7,513 nt of DNA, from contig QIDD01000077.1 of the NCBI GenBank assembly GCA_003230355.1, positions 1-7,513 on the forward strand, written 5' to 3'. The notes under the pieces are model-generated. The model saw nothing but the letters and a program-made list of their open reading frames with translations. It was not told the DNA's origin and made no database searches. Positions 1-5,863 of this stretch are shown piece after piece (position 1 is the first letter of the stretch; each line of letters starts with the position of its first letter). The DNA comes from Methanobacteriota archaeon (GTDB lineage: Archaea > Hydrothermarchaeota > Hydrothermarchaeia > Hydrothermarchaeales > SZUA-236). Position numbers and translations under genes: made by a program.

Positions 1-1
1 C

Positions 2-94
2 TACCTCGACGTGCTAAACGAAGCTAAGACGCAGGAGGAACGCAATCGGTCGGGGATACGGTATCTGGAAGAGATGGAGAAAAGGCTTAGTTGA
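2..94 (+). CDS. C-terminal end of an unidentified protein (5' truncated by window)
   Basis: The frame is open from the window edge to a TGA at 92-94 and gives 30 residues, starting YLDVLNEAKT and ending LEEMEKRLS. It is charged and helix-like, with no motif that identifies a family. The stop codon overlaps a possible TTG start of the next gene (TTGA at 91-94), and the next ATG lies 14 bases beyond the stop, so the two genes are probably one transcription unit. Because the next gene looks like a restriction-type nuclease, a DNA methyltransferase is an obvious guess for this one, but nothing in the 30 residues shows it. The frame is confidently coding only because of its spacing and its lack of stops; the identity is unknown. 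Confidence 0.5.
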   Translation, partial: YLDVLNEAKTQEERNRSGIRYLEEMEKRLS

Positions 95-108
95 GTCTTA
101 ATTTGAGT

Positions 109-705
109 ATGACAACCAATAATCTCGATGTTGTTGATCCTACGCGGAAAAAAGGAAACGAGTACTTCACTGCAAAAGGAAGGGCGTTAGACTTCAATGT
201 AACAGAATTTTGGCAGTGGTCTGTTTCAGACTTGCTCAGTAATGCAACTAGAGGGATTCTCGCGGAGTTTATTGTAGCAAAATCTCTCGGATTAGCCGAA
301 GATGTTAGAACTGAATGGGATGCATTTGACATCATTTACAAAAACATAAAAATCGAAGTGAAATCAAGTGCTTACATTCAGTCATGGCAACAGGAAAAAT
401 TCTCAAAAATAATCTTTGGCATTCAGCCAACCTATGGCTTGGATGGAAGGACGAATGAAATGTCAAATGTGAAGAGAAGACAGGCTGATGTATATGTTTT
501 CTGCGTACTTGCTCACAAAGATCAAAAAACTATTAATCCTCTTAACTTGGACCAGTGGGAGTTTTACATTCTAACATCGAGAATTCTCGACGAGAAAATT
601 CCAAATCAGAAGACAATAACACTTTCAAGTTTACTTAATTTAAATCCAATAAAAGCAGAGTTCGGTCAAATCAGAACGACGATAGAAAGATTACTCCAAT
701 TTTAA
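109..705 (+). CDS. PD-(D/E)XK nuclease-like protein, possible restriction endonuclease
   Basis: This is a 198-residue protein from ATG 109, or 204 from TTG 91. Numbered from TTG, it shows a nuclease-type core: Glu59 in a helix (RGILAEFIVAKSLG), then WDAFDI with Asp77 and Asp80, then a strand with IEVKSS (Glu89, Lys91). The order E, D, ExK is the metal-binding pattern of the PD-(D/E)XK fold. The C-terminal half has RRQADVYVFCVL and LDQWEFYIL (residues 129-161), which look like the later strands of such a fold. From memory, similar small proteins occur widely in bacteria as hypothetical proteins; the substrate is not known to me. The start is uncertain: TTG 91 overlaps the upstream stop and has GGAG at 76-79, while ATG 109 has no clear ribosome-binding site. 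The gene is much richer in AT than the ribosomal genes, its 3' end faces rpl14, and it probably arrived by horizontal transfer. Confidence 0.75.
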   Translation: MTTNNLDVVDPTRKKGNEYFTAKGRALDFNVTEFWQWSVSDLLSNATRGILAEFIVAKSLGLAEDVRTEWDAFDIIYKNIKIEVKSSAYIQSWQQEKFSKIIFGIQPTYGLDGRTNEMSNVKRRQADVYVFCVLAHKDQKTINPLNLDQWEFYILTSRILDEKIPNQKTITLSSLLNLNPIKAEFGQIRTTIERLLQF

Positions 706-727
706 CCAGAAATAGTGGGGCCTCTAA
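706..727. other. 22-base gap between convergent genes
   Basis: The nuclease-like gene and rpl14 end tail to tail here. I see no hairpin followed by a T-run on either strand. Reading on past rpl14 on the minus strand gives only short T-runs, so each transcript may run into the 3' end of the other gene. Confidence 0.6.
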
Positions 728-1126
728 TCAAACAATTATTCTCGCAACACTTGCGATTTTGTCAAAGCGTTCCGCTGCTTCCTTGGCGACGGGTCCGCGG
801 ATCTCGCTGCCCTTGGGTTCTCCTTTTTCATCTGTAAGTACACATGCGTTATCTTCGAATTTCACCCTGAGGCCGTCGGGACGCCGGTATTCCTTTTTCT
901 GCCTGATAATCACAGCGTTTACCTTTTGCTTGCGTGTTTCAGGATTGCCTTTTTTCACAGATGCCACGACGATATCACCTATGCCTGCTTTGGGCATACG
1001 CCTCCGAACACCTTGCTGCTTTAAAACAGAAATGATCTCGATTACCTTTGCACCAGAGTTATCAGCGCAAACAACCCTTGCACCAGCTGGTAGGGGCCGG
1101 GTGATATTAGCTTTAACAGCTCTCAT
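728..1126 (-). CDS. rpl14: Large-subunit ribosomal protein uL14
   Basis: uL14 binds 23S rRNA at the subunit interface and contacts 16S rRNA in the assembled ribosome. The protein has 132 residues, the usual archaeal length. Its signatures are [14 protein letters not shown] (18-31), the basic [22 protein letters not shown] (39-60, with the conserved GD at 50-51) and [14 protein letters not shown] (72-85). The ATG overlaps the uS17 stop as ATGA, with GGAGG about nine bases upstream, so translation is probably coupled. It is the last gene of this operon. In most euryarchaea it is followed by uL24, eS4 and uL5, but here a convergent foreign-looking gene begins 22 bases later. There is no sign of truncation. 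Confidence 0.98.
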   Translation of the reverse strand: MRAVKANITRPLPAGARVVCADNSGAKVIEIISVLKQQGVRRRMPKAGIGDIVVASVKKGNPETRKQKVNAVIIRQKKEYRRPDGLRVKFEDNACVLTDEKGEPKGSEIRGPVAKEAAERFDKIASVARIIV

Positions 1127-1440
1127 CGGCTCGCCTCCACAACAACAAAGCTCTTAGTTTTACTAATCGGCTTGCATTCCATGATCTTCACTGTGTCATC
1201 AACAGACGCTGTGATGCACTTGGGGTTGTGGACACTGTACCGTGACATTCGCCGCTCTGAGCGCTCGAACTTCTCGATGTAGCGTGTGTACCTCTTTTCA
1301 ACTACAACGGTCTGATGCGACTTATCACTTACAACCTTCCCTTCTATCATCTGGCCTCTCACCTTCAGACCGCCGTGGAAAGGGCAGTTTTGGTCGTCAC
1401 ATTCTTCTTGGGGCTGTGCCACATCGATACCTATGTCCAT
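1123..1440 (-). CDS. rps17: Small-subunit ribosomal protein uS17
   Basis: uS17 is a primary 16S rRNA-binding protein with an OB fold. The preferred start is ATG 1438-1440, giving 105 residues, because GGAGG lies nine bases upstream and [10 protein letters not shown] matches where archaeal uS17 begins. A longer frame from GTG 1459-1461 would add seven residues that include the ribosome-binding site itself, so it is rejected. The archaeal N-terminal region [11 protein letters not shown] (13-23) is present, followed by [20 protein letters not shown] (28-47) and a basic [15 protein letters not shown] stretch (50-64). The stop overlaps the rpl14 start by four bases. The gene lies directly behind rnp1, as in many euryarchaea. 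Confidence 0.97.
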   Translation of the reverse strand: MDIGIDVAQPQEECDDQNCPFHGGLKVRGQMIEGKVVSDKSHQTVVVEKRYTRYIEKFERSERRMSRYSVHNPKCITASVDDTVKIMECKPISKTKSFVVVEASR

Positions 1441-1445
1441 TTTTA

Positions 1446-1452
1446 TTGTTCC
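1446..1452 (-). promoter_or_regulatory. Ribosome-binding site deciding the uS17 start
   Basis: The minus strand reads CTGGAGGAACAATAAAATGG. The GGAGG core lies nine bases before ATG 1438-1440 and cannot serve the in-frame GTG at 1459-1461, which lies upstream of it. This fixes the start at the ATG. Confidence 0.7.
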
Positions 1453-1457
1453 TCCAG

Positions 1458-1718
1458 TCACTTTTTAATTCTGTCCTGCGGTCTTCCGAGCAAGGCTTTT
1501 CCCGATACCTCGGCCAGGCCGCTGTCCAACTTGAATCGGAAGGTGCATATATTCTTTGGGATGATTTTTCTGCTGCCACACGCCTCGATTTTCAGAGTCT
1601 TTTTTGTCTCATCGACAATCCTTCCTTTTAAATCTTTCAGTGTAGGATCGCTTGAGCCGGTTATCTCAACATCAAGGCCGATGAGTTCGTGCCTGAGGAT
1701 GTTTTTCGGCGTAATCAT
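1458..1718 (-). CDS. rnp1: RNase P protein component Rpp29/Pop4 homologue (Rnp1)
   Basis: Rpp29 is one of the archaeal RNase P proteins. It pairs with Rpp21 and supports the RNA catalyst that trims the 5' leader from pre-tRNA. The 86-residue product is one Sm-like barrel: HELIGLDVEI (10-19), DLKGRIVDETKKTLKIE (29-45), KIIPKNICTFRF (51-62) and the C-terminal GRPQDRIKK (78-86), a variant of the family ending RPEDRIKK. ATG 1716-1718 overlaps the aIF1 stop as TGATG, with no good ribosome-binding site, so re-initiation by ribosomes leaving aIF1 is likely. Its stop lies just before the uS17 ribosome-binding site. Its place between SUI1 and uS17 is the standard euryarchaeal arrangement and ties tRNA maturation to ribosome production. 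Confidence 0.95.
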   Translation of the reverse strand: MITPKNILRHELIGLDVEITGSSDPTLKDLKGRIVDETKKTLKIEACGSRKIIPKNICTFRFKLDSGLAEVSGKALLGRPQDRIKK

Positions 1719-2026
1719 CAGGAAGAGAGCACTATGGAGTCTTCAGAAAAACCGCGTTTTACAAGGGCGTCTTTGACCTTTTTGGTATGTGCGCCTTGAA
1801 GCTCGATCTTGCCGTCTTTGAAGGTTCCGCCGCATGCACAGTAATTCTTCAAATCCTTCACAAGTTCTTTAAGGTCAATTGTTTTAGAGTCCATTCCTTC
1901 GATAACGGTCATCATCTTGCCGAATTTTCGTTTAACGGCATAGACCTTTATCTTCTGGACCTCTCGTGCTATCTCCTCGCAAACACAGAGCTCTTCTGGG
2001 AGCCCGCAAACATCGCAGACCGCCAT
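1718..2026 (-). CDS. sui1: Translation initiation factor aIF1 (SUI1 family)
   Basis: aIF1 binds the 30S subunit near the P site and helps select the start codon. The protein has 102 residues, normal for archaea. It begins with a zinc-knuckle-like [13 protein letters not shown] (Cys4, 7, 14, 16), the archaeal N-terminal extension of SUI1 proteins. The SUI1 fold follows: [19 protein letters not shown] (26-44) with the basic loop RKFGKMMT, then [10 protein letters not shown] (60-69), KIELQGAH (73-80) and the helix [10 protein letters not shown] (84-93). The start ATG follows the uL29 stop directly (TAGATG) and has no clear ribosome-binding site, so translation probably depends on coupling to uL29. 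The closest match I can recall is the methanogen aIF1 type. Confidence 0.96.
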   Translation of the reverse strand: MAVCDVCGLPEELCVCEEIAREVQKIKVYAVKRKFGKMMTVIEGMDSKTIDLKELVKDLKNYCACGGTFKDGKIELQGAHTKKVKDALVKRGFSEDSIVLSS

Positions 2027-2233
2027 CTAGGCTTTAACTCCTTTCTCAGCTCGTATGGTCTTCATCCTAGCTATCGTCCTCCTAATAGCTTTTATCTTTC
2101 CCGGATTCTCAGGCGCGCCTCCAGATGCGATTGTTGTGTTGATTTTTAAGAGTTCCTGCCTGAGCTCATCAATCTTCGTGTCTATCTCCGAAACGTCCAT
2201 GTCCCGGATCTCGTCTGTTCTAAGTATTGCCAT
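2027..2233 (-). CDS. rpl29: Large-subunit ribosomal protein uL29
   Basis: uL29 sits on the large subunit beside the exit-tunnel opening and contacts uL23. The product has 68 residues and two long helices. The first is DMDVSEIDTKIDELRQELLK (11-30), the second NPGKIKAIRRTIARMKTIRAEK (43-64), with the conserved RRTIARMKT motif. ATG 2231-2233 lies seven bases after the uS3 stop, with an AAGGA-like site inside the end of rps3. The stop TAG touches the aIF1 start. Length and motifs are ordinary for archaea. Confidence 0.96.
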   Translation of the reverse strand: MAILRTDEIRDMDVSEIDTKIDELRQELLKINTTIASGGAPENPGKIKAIRRTIARMKTIRAEKGVKA

Positions 2234-2240
2234 AGTTTTA

Positions 2241-3200
2241 CTATTCCTTGGGTATTAGTTTGGTCATTGCTTCTATAACTGTTTTTCTCTTCTTCCCTGT
2301 CTGTTCTGCTTTGAGAAGTGTTTTCAGCTCCTTTGCTTTAAGTGTCTTTGCCGCTTTAACTATTTCTTTTGCCGGTTTTGCGAGGATGTCTTTTTCTGCG
2401 GCCGATGCGGGCTTTGGGGTATCAGTCTTTACCGTCTTGGCCTTTGCTTTGGGTTTTTCCTTCTTTTCAGCAGCAGGTTTAGGTTTTGCTAATGCCTTTT
2501 TAGCGGCCTTAGGAGCTTTCTCTGTTTTCTTTTCTTTCGGAGCCTTAGTCGCAGTCGCAGGGGCAGCCGCCGGCTCTTCAACAACCGCAGCCTTTTCCTC
2601 TGGTTTTTCGCTTATGATCTGAATATTATCAGGCATCTTTGCACCCGGCGGCAGGATCTTGACCTGCACCCCGATACGGCCAAGCTTCACCGCAGCTTCG
2701 GCAAAGCCTTTGAGAACCAGCCGGTCCGCAGGCTCGCCGCAGTATTTGATGTAACCGTCAACGAATTTCTCCATCCGCGAGCGCTCACCTGTAAGCTTGC
2801 CGGAAAGCGTGATATGGGCGCCTATTGCGCCAGCATTCATAATATCACGAAGCGCGGAATAAGCAGCTCTTCTAAAATGAAAACCCCGTTCAAGAGAGGA
2901 TGCGATGCTTCTGGCCATAACCGGAGCGCTGAGCGCTGGAACCGCCAGGTCATTCACCTCGATTTGCGGATTGTCAAGGCCGTACTTCTCTCGAAGAGTG
3001 GATGTAAGCGCTTTAATTGTTGCACCCTTCTTGCCGATCACAATCCCCGGGCGCTGAGCATTAATTATTACACGGGTGTCCATAGGAGTTCTCTGAATAT
3101 CGATCTCACCGATACCAGCCTTCTCCAACTCTTTGGAGAGGTACTCTTTCACTTTGACCTTCTTTATATTTGCTGATATAACCTGTCGTTCAACTGCCAA
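2241..3200 (-). CDS. rps3: Small-subunit ribosomal protein uS3 with long basic tail
   Basis: uS3 lines the mRNA entry site of the 30S subunit. The first 198 or so residues are a complete archaeal uS3: a KH domain with GIVIGKKG (52-59), then RSIASSLERGFHFRRAAYSA (97-116), and the C-terminal domain with GRIGVQVKILPPG (174-186). The product has 319 residues; residues 199-270 are a low-complexity Lys/Ala/Pro/Glu linker, and 271-319 look helical and compact, containing LKTLLKAEQ and GKKRKTVIEA. I infer this end to be a small helical (SAP- or HeH-like) module. The start is TTG 3198-3200. No ATG occurs until residue 40, and AGGTGAT, made from the end of rpl22, lies four bases upstream, so the TTG is well supported. 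The stop is seven bases from rpl29. Confidence 0.97.
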   Translation of the reverse strand: MAVERQVISANIKKVKVKEYLSKELEKAGIGEIDIQRTPMDTRVIINAQRPGIVIGKKGATIKALTSTLREKYGLDNPQIEVNDLAVPALSAPVMARSIASSLERGFHFRRAAYSALRDIMNAGAIGAHITLSGKLTGERSRMEKFVDGYIKYCGEPADRLVLKGFAEAAVKLGRIGVQVKILPPGAKMPDNIQIISEKPEEKAAVVEEPAAAPATATKAPKEKKTEKAPKAAKKALAKPKPAAEKKEKPKAKAKTVKTDTPKPASAAEKDILAKPAKEIVKAAKTLKAKELKTLLKAEQTGKKRKTVIEAMTKLIPKE

Positions 3201-3203
3201 TTA

Positions 3204-3210
3204 ATCACCT
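3204..3210 (-). promoter_or_regulatory. Ribosome-binding site for the uS3 TTG start
   Basis: AGGTGAT on the minus strand is made from the last codon (AGG) and stop (TGA) of rpl22, four bases before the TTG. It matches the anti-SD end of archaeal 16S rRNA (AUCACCUCC) and explains how a weak start codon is used. Confidence 0.7.
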
Positions 3211-3669
3211 TTCGTCGAGCCAAACCTCAATATGGGTTGTAGTAGTATTAAATGGGGTGGCCCGCCCCATTGCACGGGGAATAATTCCTCTAATGATTTT
3301 GCCTCTTTTTGCCTGAATATGTTTGATAAAAAGTCTTTCTGTGTCAAGCCCTTTGAACTCGGCGTTTGCCTCAGAGTTTTCGAGCAGCTTGAGGATATGG
3401 GTTGCAGCCTTCACAGGATAAGCGCCTGAGCAGGCGTTAGTAAAACCTCTCCTGTGGGAAAGCCCTGTCACAAAACGCTTATAGGGCACAGCCACTTTGA
3501 GATCTGCCACATCGCGAAGAAAACCCTTAGCATAGGCGAGTCTTTTGCCGTTTATAGCCCTGCAGATTTCCACCGAGTCCTTGTGGGATATGCGCATCTC
3601 CTTGCCTGTGGCGCGAGTAGTACGCTCTTCATCGATTTTTTTGTTATATGAATATTTGAGTTTTGGCAT
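3205..3669 (-). CDS. rpl22: Large-subunit ribosomal protein uL22
   Basis: uL22 binds all domains of 23S rRNA, and its long beta-hairpin lines the peptide exit tunnel. The product is 154 residues, normal for archaea (longer than the bacterial form). Visible landmarks are the N-terminal LKYSYNKK (4-11), ISHKDSVEICRAINGKRL (27-44), the archaeal insertion VPYKRFVTGLSHRRGF (61-76), AYPVKAATHILKLLENSEANAEFKGLD (83-109), and the hairpin RGIIPRAMGRATPFNTTTTH (127-146). ATG 3667-3669 has AGGTGA six bases upstream, beginning within the uS19 stop codon. Its own stop forms part of the uS3 ribosome-binding site. Confidence 0.98.
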   Translation of the reverse strand: MPKLKYSYNKKIDEERTTRATGKEMRISHKDSVEICRAINGKRLAYAKGFLRDVADLKVAVPYKRFVTGLSHRRGFTNACSGAYPVKAATHILKLLENSEANAEFKGLDTERLFIKHIQAKRGKIIRGIIPRAMGRATPFNTTTTHIEVWLDER

Positions 3670-3678
3670 CTAAGTCAC

Positions 3679-4074
3679 CTATTTAAGTGGAATATAAAGG
3701 CTTGATTTAGTCGCGCCGATACCTGGCATACCGTGCCTGACCCGTGTCCTCGTGAGAGAAAACTCTGAAAGATAATGTCCAAGCATCTCAGGAATAATCT
3801 TCACCTTCACATATTCCTTGCCATTGTACACATGCACCGTGAGATCAAGCATCTCAGGCGTGATTATCGTGTCTCTGCAATGGGTGTAGAGTTTAACCTT
3901 CTCGCCAGCCTGCGCTTTTTCAATTTTCGCCATAAACTTGGCCTGCTTCTCAGACCGGCCCCTAAGTAGAGAGCGCCTCGGCCTAGAAGGCAGGAGATTA
4001 GCGAACTCCTCAGCCTTCATCTTCTTAATCTCATCAAGCTTGAAACCGCGAAATGTAAATATCTTCTTTGCCAT
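3679..4074 (-). CDS. rps19: Small-subunit ribosomal protein uS19
   Basis: uS19 sits in the head of the 30S subunit, next to uS13 and the A-site tRNA. The product has 131 residues and includes the archaeal N-terminal extension FTFRGFKLDEIKKM (6-19) and the RPRRSLLRG segment (31-39). The core fold follows: TIITPEMLDLTVHVYNGKEY (69-88), IIPEMLGHYLSEFSLTR (93-109) and RHGMPGIGATKSS (113-125). The last motif is usually HGxPGxGATRSS, so the family is clear. The start ATG lies three bases after the rpl2 stop, with GAGGT made from the end of rpl2 as ribosome-binding site. It looks intact. Confidence 0.98.
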   Translation of the reverse strand: MAKKIFTFRGFKLDEIKKMKAEEFANLLPSRPRRSLLRGRSEKQAKFMAKIEKAQAGEKVKLYTHCRDTIITPEMLDLTVHVYNGKEYVKVKIIPEMLGHYLSEFSLTRTRVRHGMPGIGATKSSLYIPLK

Positions 4075-4077
4075 AGT

Positions 4078-4812
4078 CTACCTCTTACCCGTCCGTTTAG
4101 GCGCGATCTTACCCACCTTTCTTCCTGGCGGAGCGTTTCTCGAAACACTGTCAGGCTTGCCAGCACACTGCTTGGATCCGCCGCCATAGGGGTGGTTCAC
4201 AACGTTCATCGCAACACCCCGCACCATAGGCCAGTTCCTGCTCTTCGCCCTGAGAGTGTGATGCTTCTTGCCAGCCTTAAGCAGCGGTCTTTCCTTTCTC
4301 CCGCCGCCGCCAACAATGCCAATGGTTGCACGGGAATTTGAATTAAAGGTCTTCATAGCCCCTGATGGAAGCTGCAACACTGATTTGTCAGACTCATCAC
4401 GTGCCACAAGCAGCGCGTAGGTGCCGGCGCTTCGCACGAACTTGCCTCCATCCCCTGGATTTTTCTCGATGTTAAAGACAGGCGTTCCCTCAGGAATCTG
4501 AGAAAGAGGCATGATGTTTCCAGGTTTAAGAAGCTTTGTCGATCCGCAGTGGATAAAATCGCCAACTTTAGTTCCCTCTGAAACTATGGCCAGAAAGTTT
4601 TCGCCGTTCTCAAGCTTAAGGCCTGCAAGAGGCGCGCTACGGCCGGGGTCGTGAACAAGCTTTGTGACCGTGGCTTTCAGTGAACCATTTTTCTCAGCTT
4701 CATCAATCTTTCTATACTTTACACCCTTTACACCGCTCCGATGCTTATGCGAGGGAGACCTGTACACTGAGCTTCCCTTTCCTCTCCTCTGAACAATAAG
4801 TCGTTTACCCAT
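4078..4812 (-). CDS. rpl2: Large-subunit ribosomal protein uL2
   Basis: uL2 is needed for subunit joining and supports the peptidyl-transferase centre. The product has 244 residues, close to the usual archaeal length. The N-terminus is MGKRLIVQRRGKGSSVYRSP, then VHDPGRSAPLA (53-63), an OB/SH3-like centre ending in GGKFVRSAGTYA (122-133), and NSRATIGIVGGGGRKERPLL (159-178). The functional C-terminal motif RNWPMVRGVAMNVVNHPYGGG (192-212) keeps the conserved His207, which corresponds to His229 of Escherichia coli L2. The start ATG is nine bases after the rpl23 stop, with AGGTAA as ribosome-binding site; the stop TAG is three bases from rps19. No anomalies were seen. Confidence 0.98.
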   Translation of the reverse strand: MGKRLIVQRRGKGSSVYRSPSHKHRSGVKGVKYRKIDEAEKNGSLKATVTKLVHDPGRSAPLAGLKLENGENFLAIVSEGTKVGDFIHCGSTKLLKPGNIMPLSQIPEGTPVFNIEKNPGDGGKFVRSAGTYALLVARDESDKSVLQLPSGAMKTFNSNSRATIGIVGGGGRKERPLLKAGKKHHTLRAKSRNWPMVRGVAMNVVNHPYGGGSKQCAGKPDSVSRNAPPGRKVGKIAPKRTGKR

Positions 4813-4821
4813 AAAAATTAC

Positions 4822-5082
4822 CTAAAATATCCCTATCCTTGTTGCCAGCTCGTCTGCCCTGTGTTTCTCTCCCAGTTGGATGTATGCCTTTTTAAATCCT
4901 TTGGGCGACATCAGTGTGTTTACATCTCTAACCTCGACGTCGTAGAGTTTTTCAAAAGAGCTTTTAATATCCTTTTTCGACGCGTTTCTTGAAACAATAA
5001 AGACCAGCTTGTTCTCAGACTCCACAATCTTCATGCTCCTCTCTGTAACATCAGGCCTGATAATCACACTATAAGGGTCCAT
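4822..5082 (-). CDS. rpl23: Large-subunit ribosomal protein uL23
   Basis: uL23 lies at the tunnel exit and is a docking site for SRP and other nascent-chain factors. The product has 86 residues, the compact archaeal form without the long bacterial tunnel loop. Motifs are IIRPDVTERSMKIVESENKL (7-26), FIVSRNASKKDIKSSFEKLY (28-47), DVNTLMSPKGFKKAYIQL (53-70) and a C-terminal ADELATRIGIF. The start ATG shares one base with the uL4 stop (TAATG), and GAGG lies a few bases upstream, so translation is coupled to the end of uL4. That means a true frameshift in rpl4 would also be expected to lower uL23 output. Confidence 0.97.
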   Translation of the reverse strand: MDPYSVIIRPDVTERSMKIVESENKLVFIVSRNASKKDIKSSFEKLYDVEVRDVNTLMSPKGFKKAYIQLGEKHRADELATRIGIF

Positions 5083-5863
5083 TAGACCGCCTCACTGAAA
5101 CGCATTTCAAGCTCTTTTAGCGCTGACACCGTGTAGACTGTAAGCCTCGCAGGATTTGCGCCAGGAGCCAGATGCTCAGCATTAAGGTCTTTTACAGATG
5201 TCACATCAACACCGCTGATATTTCCCGCAGCCTTTGAAAGATTTGCATCAGATGCGGCAACGATTAAAACACTCTTTTTACGCTTATACTTGCGCCCGCG
5301 CTTCGTGCCCTTACCGCTTCTAATCGACTTAGGCTTCGCCCTCTCAAGATCAGAGCCGCAACCAAGCTTTGCAAGCGCCAGTGAAACATCCTTGGTTTTG
5401 TTAAGACTTTCAAAGCCGTCTACAACGACAACTGGAAACTCTGAAACATCGCCAACACGATGACCCCTGGACTCAACAATCTCCTTATCTGCGGTTGCAG
5501 CGATTGCAGAGGCAGTTGCAAGAATGCGCTCTTTTCTATTAAGCTTCTTACTAAGAACCCTCTCCGGCACAGGCGGATGAGCACGTCTGCCGCGCCAACT
5601 GCATAAGGAACGATTGCGCCTCGTCCGCGAGCCGGGCCGCCGCCCTGAACACGGGGAAGCCGTGCAAGACCCCTGCCAGGGCCATATGAAAATGCAGACG
5701 TATCCTTTCCAGACAACCAGCTTGGACCATAGGCCTGAAGCCTGTGAGTCTGAAGCGAGATTACCGCACGCTTGATAAGATCTCTTCTCACCCCTGTTTC
5801 AAACACGCTCGGAAGCGCGGCATCAGAAACTTTTTCTCCGTCTAAACCGTATACTCCGACCAT
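5082..5863 (-). CDS. rpl4: Large-subunit ribosomal protein uL4, split by a frameshift
   Basis: uL4 binds 23S rRNA and sends a long loop into the exit tunnel. The N-terminal part (5863 to about 5594) has MVGVYGLDGEKV, RRDLIKRAVISLQTHRLQAYG (26-46) and GPGRGLARLPRV (61-72) and runs to VPYAVG (90). The frame then drifts into non-family sequence and stops at 5420. The rest of uL4 continues in another frame from about 5591: GRRAHPPVPERV, KLNRKERILATASAIAATAD, then to the stop at 5082. Dropping two bases (the GC at 5592-5593) joins them as AVGGRRAHPP, giving a normal 259-residue archaeal uL4. The second half has no ribosome-binding site at its GTG 5570, so it is not a separate gene. As uL4 is essential, a sequence or assembly error is most likely; a true lesion cannot be excluded. 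The start ATG touches the uL3 stop (TAAATG), with GGGAG upstream. Confidence 0.93.

Noticed and set aside
706..740. Terminator between the convergent genes
   Set aside because: No stem-loop or clear T-run is present on either strand.
1441..1461. Longer uS17 from GTG 1461
   Set aside because: The added codons contain the GGAGG site that serves ATG 1440, and archaeal uS17 proteins begin near MDIGIDV.
759..1776. Plus-strand frames opposite rpl14, rps17 and rnp1
   Set aside because: All are shadows of intact minus-strand genes, with no recognisable domains.
2248..2622. Plus-strand hydrophobic frame of 124 codons opposite rps3
   Set aside because: It is the antisense image of the Lys/Ala/Pro-rich uS3 tail (Lys codons read as Phe/Leu), which mimics a membrane protein.
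5420..5593. Continuation of the first uL4 frame past the break as a real shorter protein ending at 5420
   Set aside because: After VPYAVG the residues no longer match uL4, while the other frame matches it perfectly over the same bases, so this part is an out-of-frame reading.
5589..5596. Programmed ribosomal frameshift in rpl4
   Set aside because: There is no X-XXY-YYZ slippery heptamer and no obvious stimulating structure, and no such event is known to me for uL4. A two-base insertion fits the family alignment better.
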